Assembly (NCBI GenBank): GCA_947502885.1
Contig: CANNBP010000004.1
Location: 186,001-250,000, forward strand
Direction: 5' to 3'
Origin: an uncultured Aquimarina sp.
GTDB taxonomy: Bacteria > Bacteroidota > Bacteroidia > Flavobacteriales > Flavobacteriaceae
Length of the DNA stretch: 64,000 bases
Shown: positions 43,147-51,402 of the stretch, in pieces
Layout of the letters: each line of letters starts with the position of its first letter
Numbering within the stretch: the first letter of the stretch is position 1
Program-made: the position numbers and the translations under genes
The notes under the pieces: generated by a model
What the model saw: only the letters and a program-made list of their open reading frames with translations
Told to the model about the DNA's origin: nothing
Database searches by the model: none

Positions 43147-43872
43147 TTAATACTGAAAGATAGTCTCTTTTTGTTTTTTCAAATCTTTAAAATATTTATA
43201 GACTTTTCTTATAGCAACTTTTGACATGTTTTCTAAATACTCTAAATCCGGCTTACCAATAAATTCGTGAACCACTACATCTTCTATTTTTACCTGAATG
43301 ATTGTACTTCGTCCAAAACTTAACTTTTCAAACACCCCAACTACTTTACTCCCATTTATTTGATTTAAGCTATATGATGTATAAAAAAAGTCATAAAAAT
43401 CTTTACCTGGTTTAGTTTTTGTTTCTTCTAACACAATTCCTTTAAGTTCAATACCATCATTTGCAAGTTCGTTAGGGGGGCTTTCTGATTCGTCTATGTT
43501 TTTTTCTTTAAACTCGACCCTATCTTTGCCTATAATTTTATCTTCATCATAAATCAATAATAGTATTACTATTTTTGCATCTCTATCTGTTGTAATAGAG
43601 GTTTTGACTAATTCTTTACTTTCATTTGATTCTAAAGTAAACCTTCCTTCTTGCATATTTTTTGAAACATTCGCATTGCTATCTGTTCTAAAAACTGACA
43701 TTTTATAGGTTAAACTTTTATATACTTCTGTAGCATTAGTAGCTATTCCTGATATAGAAAATGTGTCATCAATAGTATTTGTCTTTATCTTTGCTATTAC
43801 TTCTGTATTGGTATACTGGGCTCTAGAAACCTGAATACTCAAGACCAATATTATCAAAAGAACTATTCTCAT
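43147..43872 (-). CDS. csgE: CsgE curli chaperone with N-terminal CsgH-like domain
   Basis: A 241-residue exported protein, nearly twice the length of CsgE. After the signal peptide (VLLIILVLSIQVSRAQ), residues 20-130 form a beta sandwich with the wording of CsgH, a periplasmic inhibitor of premature curlin fibre formation (LTYKMSVFRTDSNANVSKNM, GRFTLESNESKELVKTSI). Residues 143-241 are CsgE: GIVLEETKTKPGKDFYDFF, FGRSTIIQVKIEDVVVHEF and the C-terminal helix. CsgE caps CsgG on the periplasmic side and delivers subunits. It lies between the csgB-like gene and csgF in one operon. Confidence 0.88.
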   Translation of the reverse strand: MRIVLLIILVLSIQVSRAQYTNTEVIAKIKTNTIDDTFSISGIATNATEVYKSLTYKMSVFRTDSNANVSKNMQEGRFTLESNESKELVKTSITTDRDAKIVILLLIYDEDKIIGKDRVEFKEKNIDESESPPNELANDGIELKGIVLEETKTKPGKDFYDFFYTSYSLNQINGSKVVGVFEKLSFGRSTIIQVKIEDVVVHEFIGKPDLEYLENMSKVAIRKVYKYFKDLKKQKETIFQY

Positions 43873-43893
43873 TCTTCTATTGTATTATAACCA

Positions 43894-44421
43894 TCAAAAG
43901 CTTCGAATAATAATGGTTCTGGATTCACCAGACATTTTAAATTTTAAATTTTTTGATAGTTCATTCGTTCCAAATCTTTCAAAAATCAAATTATTTCCTT
44001 CTTGAATAAGTTCTAATTTAGTTGAAATATCCTGATTGAAAGAAAAATCAATTACTTCGTTATTTGATCCGGTTTGAGAAATTGTTTTCTCTATCTCTTT
44101 TGCCGACTCGTCTATTCTAATCTTATTTTGATCACCATCTTGTGTAATCTTAATAATAGAATAATCCGCTACAGTATTTGAAACAACAACATTATCAGCT
44201 CCTATTTGCTTAATAAAAACTGTATTTCTCAAATTAGCCGCAGATTGATTTTCTATAGTATTACTTGGAGCAGATAAAGCGTCTCCTTGGATCAATGTGA
44301 TAAACTTATCCTGATCAGTAATCAAACTATTTTCTTTACTTTCTGTTTCTTGTGCATAAAGCGTAGAAAATAAAAGAGGCAATGCTAAAACTAGTATTTG
44401 TAAATAAATTGTTTTATTCAT
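43894..44421 (-). CDS. CsgB-like minor curlin or nucleator
   Basis: A 175-residue exported protein with signal peptide ILVLALPLLFSTLYAQ. Internal segments NTVFIKQIGADNVVVS, SIIKITQDGDQNKIRIDES, KTISQTGSNNEVIDF and LELIQEGNNLIFERF carry the curlin spacing of Gln, Gly and Asn (QxGxxN) in four or five degenerate repeats, far fewer and less regular than in csgA. This fits a nucleator such as CsgB. It is separated from csgA by a strong stem-loop and is 21 bases from csgE. The assignment as CsgB rests on repeat pattern and location. Confidence 0.7.
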   Translation of the reverse strand: MNKTIYLQILVLALPLLFSTLYAQETESKENSLITDQDKFITLIQGDALSAPSNTIENQSAANLRNTVFIKQIGADNVVVSNTVADYSIIKITQDGDQNKIRIDESAKEIEKTISQTGSNNEVIDFSFNQDISTKLELIQEGNNLIFERFGTNELSKNLKFKMSGESRTIIIRSF

Positions 44422-44449
44422 CTTTTCTTAGAGTTTATTGTCATTAGCA

Positions 44450-44487
44450 AAGAGTTATGCTTATAAAAATTTACAAGCATAACTCTT
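44450..44487 (-). terminator. intercistronic stem-loop between csgA and the csgB-like gene
   Basis: AAGAGTTATGCTT and AAGCATAACTCTT form a perfect 13-bp stem with a 12-base loop between the csgA stop and the next start. A short T-rich run follows on the minus strand. It may terminate part of the transcripts or protect the csgA message, giving excess major subunit. Confidence 0.65.
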
Positions 44488-44517
44488 ATAGTATTCTATT
44501 AAGAAAGGTATATACTA

Positions 44518-46044
44518 CTATTTAGCTCCTCCTCCAGAATTACTTTGAGTAACGACTGCAGAATTATTTGAACCGTTTTGTATCAACATACTAGAATGTG
44601 AATCTCCAGTTTGATTAACTAGAATACTGTTTTCTACTCCTACCTGAGTATTCTCTGCCATATTCATGTTTCCTGTTTGAAGAACTTCACTAGAGTTATT
44701 CGCTCCAAATTGATAAGACATTGCTAGGTTTATATCTCCATTTTGGTTTTGAAGGATCACATTTGATTCTCCTGCAACATCAGAACCTTCTTGAGAAGCC
44801 TCTGCACTATTACCTACTCCTGTTTGAATTTGAGTAATTTGATTTCCTCCTCCAAAAGTTAGGACATTTTGTTCTGCAGCAGCTTTATTTTTATCTCCTT
44901 CTTGTGTTTGAGAAATTTCATTGTTCTTTTCTTCATGTCTTGCATATGCATCATTATCGTTCCCCTCTTGTACTTGACTAATAATACCTTCTGTAGAAGT
45001 AAAGAAAACGCCTCCTTGCTCTGCTTCAGCTTTATTATTTTTTCCATTCTGTATTTGAGTCAACATATTATCATCACCCGATTGAGCTCCAGAAGCATTA
45101 TTTTCTGTTCCTCTTTGAGACTGGTCAGAAGAATTATTACTTCCATTTTGTGTTACCGTTACAACATTAGAATTCCCTCCTTGTTGTTGTACCGCAGAAT
45201 TTTCTCCACCAAAAGCTAGTAAATTTTGAGTAGCGCTTGCCGAATTTCCTTCTCCATCCTGATTTTGACGAATAGTATTATTATCTTCTTCTTGATTAGC
45301 AAATGTTGTATTTTCATTTCCTAACTGTACTTGTGACACATTTCCTCCTCTTGAGTTATAGAGTTCACTTCCTTGTAACGAAGTCGCTACATTTCCTCCT
45401 CCTTGTTGATTTTGATTTAACGAATTGTTATCTCCATTTTGTATTCCTTCGGCTTTATTAGAATCCCCTATTTGTAACTGAGAACCAATATTATCATTTC
45501 CTACTTGAACAAGTGACACCATATTCGAATTACCTGATTGCTGCTGTTCACTGCTGTTACCAATACCCAATTGAGATAAAGATGCTTCGTTACTATTTCC
45601 CGATTGAGCTTGAGAACCGACATTAACTATTCCTTCTTGAGAAATTTTTGCATCATTTCTATCTCCTTCTTGAGATTGACCTGCAGTATTAATTCCTCCT
45701 GTATACTCGAGATTTTGGGTAGCACGTGTCGTATTACCATTACCAATTTGTCTTTGATATACTTCGTTACCTACCTCTTCATGTTGTGCATATGCAGAGT
45801 TCTTATTTCCATTTTGTGATTGTTGTACAATACCAATACTAGAAGCATACAATTCGCTTCCTTGTATGGCTTCAGCCTTATTTGCCATTCCTTCTTGTGC
45901 AGTTGTAGAAGAATTGGAAGCTCCTATTTGAGTAACAACAACCTCATTATCCTGTCCGTTTTGGTTAATGTCACTACTATTTGATTGTGCAAAAATCGCT
46001 GTAGCACTTAATAATGCTGCTAAGCTAAAAACTACTTTTTTCAT
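44518..46044 (-). CDS. csgA: CsgA-like major curlin, long repeat form
   Basis: The start chosen opens MKKVVFSLAALLSATAIFAQ, a clear signal peptide; an upstream in-frame codon at 46125 is less likely. The 508-residue protein is almost entirely curlin repeats with QxGxxN units (for example SQEGIVN, AQSGNSN, SQLGIGN, VQVGNDN, TQVGVEN), about forty half-repeats against about ten in Escherichia coli CsgA. They would stack as a beta-solenoid amyloid at the cell surface. A higher-order module of about 70 residues, starting with QGSELY or QGGVFF, recurs near residues 61, 224 and 343. It is the first gene of the csg operon. It is almost free of charged Lys/Arg, as expected for amyloid. Confidence 0.9.
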   Translation of the reverse strand: MKKVVFSLAALLSATAIFAQSNSSDINQNGQDNEVVVTQIGASNSSTTAQEGMANKAEAIQGSELYASSIGIVQQSQNGNKNSAYAQHEEVGNEVYQRQIGNGNTTRATQNLEYTGGINTAGQSQEGDRNDAKISQEGIVNVGSQAQSGNSNEASLSQLGIGNSSEQQQSGNSNMVSLVQVGNDNIGSQLQIGDSNKAEGIQNGDNNSLNQNQQGGGNVATSLQGSELYNSRGGNVSQVQLGNENTTFANQEEDNNTIRQNQDGEGNSASATQNLLAFGGENSAVQQQGGNSNVVTVTQNGSNNSSDQSQRGTENNASGAQSGDDNMLTQIQNGKNNKAEAEQGGVFFTSTEGIISQVQEGNDNDAYARHEEKNNEISQTQEGDKNKAAAEQNVLTFGGGNQITQIQTGVGNSAEASQEGSDVAGESNVILQNQNGDINLAMSYQFGANNSSEVLQTGNMNMAENTQVGVENSILVNQTGDSHSSMLIQNGSNNSAVVTQSNSGGGAK

Positions 46045-46407
46045 GTGTAATATATTAAAAGTGATTAATAAGTTTCCTTCTTTTAAAGTTATAAGCCCAG
46101 AACAAAACGCACCAGAAATACCCAATACTTATTTGATCTAAAATGTTAAAAATATATTTTGGAACGTGGGGGATGTTATACCATTCAAACTTATATGAAT
46201 TATGGCACTATCAAAAAATGACTAGCTTTCTGACATTATAAATTTAAGGAAATATACAAGCGATTTTTGTCGACGGAATAACTATTCGACGAAACACATA
46301 CGGGAAAACCATAGAAAAATAAATTTCCTATGGTTTTAAAGGGATTTCAATCTGTTAAAATTTTACCAAATATTTACTTTAAAAATTGACAGTAAGTTAA
46401 TTCTTAC
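46045..46407. other. intergenic region between glnN and csgA carrying the csg promoter
   Basis: No gene is seen. It holds the csg promoter candidate at 46186-46215 and about 140 bases of presumed leader with no strong hairpin. The glnN side, next to 46408, shows no clear terminator. Confidence 0.4.
46186..46215 (-). promoter_or_regulatory. candidate promoter of the csg operon
   Basis: On the minus strand TAAGTTTG (46186-46193) matches the -7 consensus TAnnTTTG, and TTTG (46212-46215) lies 18 bases upstream, close to the usual 19-20. The leader would be about 140 bases. Confidence 0.4.
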
Positions 46408-48594
46408 TTATCTAGTAAAAAGTAATTCTCTGTATTTTGTAAGAGGCCATAACTCATCATCAATTAATAATTCTAATTTATCGCAACTATAACGAATCTC
46501 ATCAAAAAATGGTTTCACTTTATTACAATAATCTGCTGCCTTTTTCTCTAAATCTTCTAATTTATTTGCTTTTTTTCGGGCTTCAGTCATTTTACTCACT
46601 TTTACATTTATCTTCCCTATATGCTCTGATATCTCCTCGATGATTTGCATTTGCTCTGCTGCATACTTTTTAAAATCTTTTCCATAAAGATCCTTAAGTC
46701 CAGACACATTATTGATTAACATATTCTGGTATCTAATCGCTGTAGGGATCACATGATTCCTGGCCACATCTCCTAAAACCCTACCTTCTATTTGAATTCG
46801 CATTACATATTCTTCAATTTCAATTTCATAGCGTGCCTCTGATTCTACCTTATTCATTACCCCCATTTGTTCAAAAAGTTCTATCGTTTTCTTAGATACT
46901 TTTGCTTTTAAAGCGTCGGGAGTACTCTTATTATTACTTAACCCTCGTTTCTTTGCTTCTTTTTCCCATTCAGCTCCATATCCATTTCCTTCAAAAAGTA
47001 TATTTTTTGATTCTTTAATGTATTCTCTCAACACATTAAATATTGCTTCATCCTTTTTCAATTCTTTGGTATCTATCAAATGATCTACTTCTTTTTTAAA
47101 ATCAACTAATTGCTTCGCAACAATTGTATTTAAAATAGTCATTGGATTAGCACAATTAGCCTTAGAACCAACTGCTCTAAATTCAAACTTATTACCCGTA
47201 AAAGCAAAAGGAGAAGTTCTATTTCTATCAGTATTATCTAACAATATCTCTGGAATTTTACCAACAACATTTAGTTTAAGATCTGTTTTTTCTTGAGGTG
47301 ATAGTTTACCATCTGTTACCCCTTCTAACTCTTTTAGCACTGCTGTTAATTGTTCTCCTATAAATACAGACATAATAGCTGGCGGTGCCTCATTAGCTCC
47401 CAATCGATGATCATTACTTGCAGAAGCAATGCCCGCTCTCATTAACTCTTCATACTCATTAATTGCCTTGATTGTATTTACAAAGAAAGTCAAAAACTGA
47501 AGGTTACTCATTGGTGTTTTTCCTGGACTTAATAAATTAACTCCGGTATTTGTACTTAACGACCAATTATTATGTTTTCCAGACCCATTAACACCCGCAA
47601 ATGGTTTTTCATGTAGGAGTACTTTAAATTTATGTCTAGCTCCAATTTTTTCCATCACATCCATCAAAAGTGAATTATGATCTACTGCCAAATTTGTTTC
47701 TTCAAATATGGGTGCCAATTCAAATTGATTTGGTGCCACCTCATTATGTCTTGTTTTTACAGGAATACCAAGCAACATACATTCTGTTTCAAGATCTCTC
47801 ATATAATCTAATGCACGAGTTGGAATACTACCAAAATAATGATCATCTAATTGTTGTCCTTTTGCTGGCGAATGACCAAGTAATGTTCTTCCTGTCATTA
47901 CGATATCTGGTCTAGAATTAGCCAAAGCACTGTCGATCAAAAAATACTCCTGCTCCCATCCTAAAGATGCATTTACCTTTTTCACATTCTTATCAAAATA
48001 TTTTGCTATCGATGTTGCCGCAGAATCTACTGCATGTAATGCTCTTAACAACGGAGTTTTATAATCCAAAGCTTCTCCTGTATATGCTACAAAAACAGTA
48101 GGGATACATAACGTTGTACCATAAATAAAAGCTGGTGATGTTGGGTCCCATGCTGTATACCCTCTTGCCTCAAAGGTATTACGAATTCCTCCATTTGGAA
48201 ACGATGAAGCATCTGGTTCTTGTTGAACCAATTGACCACCTCCAAATTTTTCGATGGCTTGTCCATTTCCTATAGTTTCGAAAAAAGCATCATGCTTTTC
48301 TGCTGTTGCTCCAGTAAGAGGCTGAAACCAGTGTGTATAATGGGTCACTCCTTTTGACAAGGCCCAATCTTTCATCGATGATGATATTTGATCGGCTATG
48401 GACCTATCAATTTTGGATCCATTTTCGATTGCATCGATAACACTATTATATGCATCTTTAGTTAAATACTGTAACATTGTCTCTTGATTAAAGACATTTT
48501 CTCCAAATAATGCTGAACGTCTTTTTGTTTCATTAACTGGCACGATATCACGACCTAAGGACTCTTTTAAAGCTTGAAATCTAAGTGTTGACAT
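46408..48594 (-). CDS. glnN: glutamine synthetase type III
   Basis: ATP-dependent synthesis of glutamine from glutamate and ammonia. The length of 728 residues is typical of the GSIII family, which is common in Bacteroidota. The sequence has the long N-terminal region (KRRSALFGENVFN, HYTHWFQPLTGATAEKHDAF), the metal and glutamate site GWEQEYFLID, VKTRHNEVAPNQFELAP, AGVNGSGKHNNWSLSTN with the catalytic loop, and DRNRTSPFAFTGNKFEFRAVG. The C-terminal 120 residues are helical. It is divergent from the type II enzyme, an arrangement that suggests common nitrogen control. Confidence 0.95.
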   Translation of the reverse strand: MSTLRFQALKESLGRDIVPVNETKRRSALFGENVFNQETMLQYLTKDAYNSVIDAIENGSKIDRSIADQISSSMKDWALSKGVTHYTHWFQPLTGATAEKHDAFFETIGNGQAIEKFGGGQLVQQEPDASSFPNGGIRNTFEARGYTAWDPTSPAFIYGTTLCIPTVFVAYTGEALDYKTPLLRALHAVDSAATSIAKYFDKNVKKVNASLGWEQEYFLIDSALANSRPDIVMTGRTLLGHSPAKGQQLDDHYFGSIPTRALDYMRDLETECMLLGIPVKTRHNEVAPNQFELAPIFEETNLAVDHNSLLMDVMEKIGARHKFKVLLHEKPFAGVNGSGKHNNWSLSTNTGVNLLSPGKTPMSNLQFLTFFVNTIKAINEYEELMRAGIASASNDHRLGANEAPPAIMSVFIGEQLTAVLKELEGVTDGKLSPQEKTDLKLNVVGKIPEILLDNTDRNRTSPFAFTGNKFEFRAVGSKANCANPMTILNTIVAKQLVDFKKEVDHLIDTKELKKDEAIFNVLREYIKESKNILFEGNGYGAEWEKEAKKRGLSNNKSTPDALKAKVSKKTIELFEQMGVMNKVESEARYEIEIEEYVMRIQIEGRVLGDVARNHVIPTAIRYQNMLINNVSGLKDLYGKDFKKYAAEQMQIIEEISEHIGKINVKVSKMTEARKKANKLEDLEKKAADYCNKVKPFFDEIRYSCDKLELLIDDELWPLTKYRELLFTR

Positions 48595-48680
48595 AATTTA
48601 AATACGTTTTTATAAGAAATGTTAGTAGTTTCTATTGCTAAAATAGAAAAAATAACCCAATAATTATAAATATAAAACAA

Positions 48681-48792
48681 AGTATCCCCTAAAAAAATAG
48701 GGTAAAAACAAAAATAACACATAATTTATAAATTTTACCCCCTATTTTTTCACCCTATTAAAATTATGTTATAATTTTACACCCTTTAATAG
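48681..48792. promoter_or_regulatory. repeated (C)ACCCTATT-type boxes and palindrome between the glutamine synthetase genes
   Basis: TAGGGT lies at 48698-48703, ACCCCCTA at 48737-48744, CACCCTATTA at 48751-48760 and CACCCTTTAATAG at 48780-48792. AAAATTAT and ATAATTTT form a perfect inverted repeat with a 3-base spacer at 48760-48778. Repeats on both strands between divergent promoters look like binding sites of a shared nitrogen regulator. The regulator is not identifiable from here. Confidence 0.45.
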
Positions 48793-48814
48793 TTCAATTT
48801 ATAACGTATTTATT

Positions 48815-49837
48815 ATGAGTAAAGCTAAACTAGAATACATTTGGTTAGATGGTTATAAACCAACTGCTAACTTAAGAAGTAAAACAAAAGTTGAAGAAAA
48901 TTTTAGTGGTAAGCTTGAAGATTGCCCAATGTGGTCTTTTGATGGTAGTTCTACCAGACAAGCAGAAGGTGGAGATTCTGATTGCTTATTAAAACCAATT
49001 GCTATTTACCCTGATCCTGCACGTAAGAATGGATACTTAGTAATGACAGAAGTTCTAAATTCTGATGGTACTCCTCACGAATCAAACGCTAGAGCTACAA
49101 TTGACGATGATGGTGATTTTTGGTTTGGTTTTGAACAAGAATATTTTATTATGGACACCAAAACACAACTACCTTTAGGATTTCCCGTAGGTGGTTACCC
49201 TGGTCCACAAGGAATGTACTACTGTTCTGTAGGTGGAAGAAATACTCATGGTAGAGATTTTGTAGAAGAACATGCTGATTTATGTATTGCTGCTGGACTT
49301 AACTTTGAAGGTATCAATCAGGAAGTTGCTTCTGGACAATGGGAATTTCAATTATTTGCCAAAGGAGCAAAAAAAGCAGGTGATGAGATTTGGATTGCTA
49401 GATATCTATTAGATCGTCTTACAGAACGATACGGATACTATATAGAATATCACCCTAAACCTATCAAAGGAGATTGGAATGGTTCTGGTATGCATGCAAA
49501 CTTCTCTAATGAAGTATTAAGAACATGTGGTTCTAAAGAGGTTTACGAAACTATTTGTGAAGCATTTAGACCTGTAGCCAAAGAACACATTGCTGTTTAT
49601 GGTGAATTTAATGATCAAAGATTAACTGGAGAACATGAAACACAATCTATACATGAATTCTCTTTCGGAATTTCGGATAGAGGAGCTTCGATTCGAATCC
49701 CTATTATTACTGTAGAAAACGGATGGAAAGGTTGGTTAGAAGATCGTCGTCCTGCATCAAATGGTGATCCTTATAAGATTGCAGCTCGAATCGTAAAAAC
49801 AGTTAAAACAGCAGATATAGAAGCCGTTTTAGTTTAA
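48815..49837 (+). CDS. glutamine synthetase, type II (eukaryotic-like, beta-Grasp)
   Basis: A 340-residue enzyme, much shorter than GSI or GSIII. The N-terminal beta-Grasp domain reads MSKAKLEYIWLDGYKP and CPMWSFDGSSTRQAEGGDSD, the wording of type II enzymes of eukaryotes and some bacteria. The active site shows FGFEQEYFIMD, EGINQEVASGQWEFQ, DWNGSGMHANFS and TGEHETQSIHEFSFGISDRGASIRIP. It makes glutamine in the cytoplasm. Divergent transcription from glnN over a 220-base regulatory gap suggests that both are used under different nitrogen states. A strong terminator follows. Confidence 0.93.
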   Translation: MSKAKLEYIWLDGYKPTANLRSKTKVEENFSGKLEDCPMWSFDGSSTRQAEGGDSDCLLKPIAIYPDPARKNGYLVMTEVLNSDGTPHESNARATIDDDGDFWFGFEQEYFIMDTKTQLPLGFPVGGYPGPQGMYYCSVGGRNTHGRDFVEEHADLCIAAGLNFEGINQEVASGQWEFQLFAKGAKKAGDEIWIARYLLDRLTERYGYYIEYHPKPIKGDWNGSGMHANFSNEVLRTCGSKEVYETICEAFRPVAKEHIAVYGEFNDQRLTGEHETQSIHEFSFGISDRGASIRIPIITVENGWKGWLEDRRPASNGDPYKIAARIVKTVKTADIEAVLV

Positions 49838-49865
49838 AACACAATATAATTTTTAAGTTAGACGC

Positions 49866-49906
49866 AAAAACACCTTTAGAAGCTTTTTCTAAAGGTGTTT
49901 TTTTTT
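49866..49906 (+). terminator. terminator after the type II glutamine synthetase gene
   Basis: AAACACCTTTAGA pairs perfectly with TCTAAAGGTGTTT across a 7-base loop, followed by a long T run. It is 30 bases after the stop codon and may also serve the convergent exchanger gene. Confidence 0.9.
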
Positions 49907-49918
49907 GAACTTATTTTT

Positions 49919-50872
49919 TTACTTCATAAAAACCAATGCTATAAAAACGCAATATGCACCAAAAATTAAAAAACCTTTTGGTCTTCCTAAAATCATTTTT
50001 TTAGGAATAAAAGCTAACGGAAGTAAAACCATTGCAAAACCAAGCATCCAGTAGATATTTACACTCATCAAACTTTCATCTTTTACAGCTATAGGCTGGA
50101 TAAGGGATGTTATCCCTAATACCGAAGCAATATTAAAAATATTCGACCCTATAAGGTTTCCTAGAGAAATTGCTTTTTCTTGTTTGAGTGCCGCTATAAC
50201 AGATGCAGCCAATTCTGGTACACTTGTCCCTACTGCTATTAAAGTAACCGCAATAACTCCTTCACTCACCCCTAACTTTAAAGCGATTGTTTCTGCACCA
50301 CTTACTAACAATTCTGATCCAAAATAAAGTGCCGCCCCTCCTATTATTAACCAAGTTACAATCTTAAAATTAGATGTCTTTTCTAATGTATCATCTATCT
50401 CTTCTACCATGGTATCAGAAAATTTTCTTGCTCTTCTTATCAATAGAAAAAGATACAATATTATCGCAATTAGTAATATCAAACCTTCTACCTGAGTCAA
50501 AACACCATCATTTTCTAGAAAAAGGTATAATGCAAATGACAATAACACCATTACTGGCCAATTAAATTTATAAAAGTCACGATCAATTGCCAAAGGACCA
50601 ATAATAGCTGTAATCCCCAAAACCAAACCAATATTGGCTATATTAGATCCAATCACATTACCTAAGGATATATCTGATAACCCATCCATTGCAGCCTGAA
50701 TACTCACCAATAATTCTGGTGCAGAAGTAGCAAAAGACACTACTGTCAAACCAATTACCATACGAGATAATTTAAGTCTAAAAGACAACGCAACAGAAGA
50801 TCGAACCAAGAACTCTCCTCCTACAACAAGAAGTATAAGTCCAAATATCACATAAAGTACACTTGTAATCAT
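49919..50872 (-). CDS. CaCA-family Na+/Ca2+ exchanger (YrbG-like)
   Basis: An inner-membrane cation:Ca2+ antiporter. The start used opens MITSVLYVIFGLILLVVGGE, directly at the first membrane helix, leaving 317 residues; a TTG at 50947 would add 25 residues without membrane character. The two inverted alpha repeats are clear: SFATSAPELLVSIQAAMDG with GNVIGSNIANIGLVLGI, and VGTSVPELAASVIAAL with GNLIGSNIFNIASVLGI, which hold the acidic ion-binding residues. About ten membrane segments are visible with an acidic loop (EEIDDTLEK) between the halves. It is a single gene beside the BlaI operator. Confidence 0.9.
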   Translation of the reverse strand: MITSVLYVIFGLILLVVGGEFLVRSSVALSFRLKLSRMVIGLTVVSFATSAPELLVSIQAAMDGLSDISLGNVIGSNIANIGLVLGITAIIGPLAIDRDFYKFNWPVMVLLSFALYLFLENDGVLTQVEGLILLIAIILYLFLLIRRARKFSDTMVEEIDDTLEKTSNFKIVTWLIIGGAALYFGSELLVSGAETIALKLGVSEGVIAVTLIAVGTSVPELAASVIAALKQEKAISLGNLIGSNIFNIASVLGITSLIQPIAVKDESLMSVNIYWMLGFAMVLLPLAFIPKKMILGRPKGFLIFGAYCVFIALVFMK

Positions 50873-50971
50873 AAGTTTAAAATTTGTTTGCGAAGATATA
50901 ATAAGTATAGCACTGACAGGCCTCTTTAATTTATTTTTTATTGACAATCACACACTCAAAAACTATAAACA

Positions 50972-51006
50972 TAGTTACGTAACTAAAAAAATAGTTGCAT
51001 AACTAT
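50972..51006. promoter_or_regulatory. tandem palindromic operators for the BlaI-type repressor
   Basis: TAGTTACGTAACTA (50972-50985) is a perfect 14-bp palindrome. ATAGTTGCATAACTAT (50991-51006) has the same arms, and a third half-site TAGTTATAC lies at 51012-51020. They overlap the promoter of the BlaI/M56 pair, which fits autorepression. BlaI/MecI proteins bind such dyads as dimers. Confidence 0.75.
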
Positions 51007-51025
51007 TTTTTTAGTTATACATTTG
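50995..51025 (+). promoter_or_regulatory. promoter of the BlaI-M56 operon
   Basis: TTG (50995-50997) and TACATTTG (51018-51025, matching TAnnTTTG) are 20 bases apart, the consensus spacing for Bacteroidota. The -33 element lies inside the second palindrome. Transcription would begin about 10 bases before the ATG at 51042. Confidence 0.75.
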
Positions 51026-51041
51026 TTTAAAATATTAGCAC

Positions 51042-51398
51042 ATGGAAAAACTAACCAACAAAGAAGAAGAAATAATGCAAAAGCTATGGGATTTAAAAAA
51101 GGCATTTGCCAAAGAAGTTCAGGCTGCATTAGAACACCCGACACATTACAACACTGTATCTACTATAATTCGTAAGCTCGAAGAAAAGGGATATATAAAA
51201 CACAAAGCTTTTGGAAAAACTCATCAATATTATCCTGCGATATCAAGAGAAGAGTATCGCAACAAATTTGTTGGAAAAGCTATGATGCAATACTTTAATA
51301 ATTCGTATAAAAATATGGTGTCATTTTTTGCAAAAGAAGAAAAAATTAGCGCAGAAGAGCTAAGAGAAATTTTAAAAATGATAGAAGAAAAAAAATAG
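51042..51398 (+). CDS. BlaI/MecI/CopY-family transcriptional repressor
   Basis: A 118-residue winged-helix repressor. The start MEKLTNKEEEIMQKLWDLKKA and the segment YNTVSTIIRKLEEKGYIKHKAF with HQYYPAISREEY are the standard BlaI/MecI wording: helix-turn-helix, recognition helix and wing. The C-terminal half (MMQYFNNSYKNMVSFF) is the dimerisation domain, with a cleavage region expected there. It is followed after 4 bases by an M56 protease gene, the usual partner that senses a signal and triggers cleavage of the repressor. In Bacteroidota such pairs often control genes other than beta-lactamase, and no beta-lactamase is nearby. Confidence 0.93.
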   Translation: MEKLTNKEEEIMQKLWDLKKAFAKEVQAALEHPTHYNTVSTIIRKLEEKGYIKHKAFGKTHQYYPAISREEYRNKFVGKAMMQYFNNSYKNMVSFFAKEEKISAEELREILKMIEEKK

Positions 51399-51402
51399 CC
51401 CT

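Noticed and set aside
44518..46044. Tandem DNA repeats as CRISPR
   Set aside because: They encode curlin repeats in one frame with a signal peptide, and the repeat DNA is degenerate.
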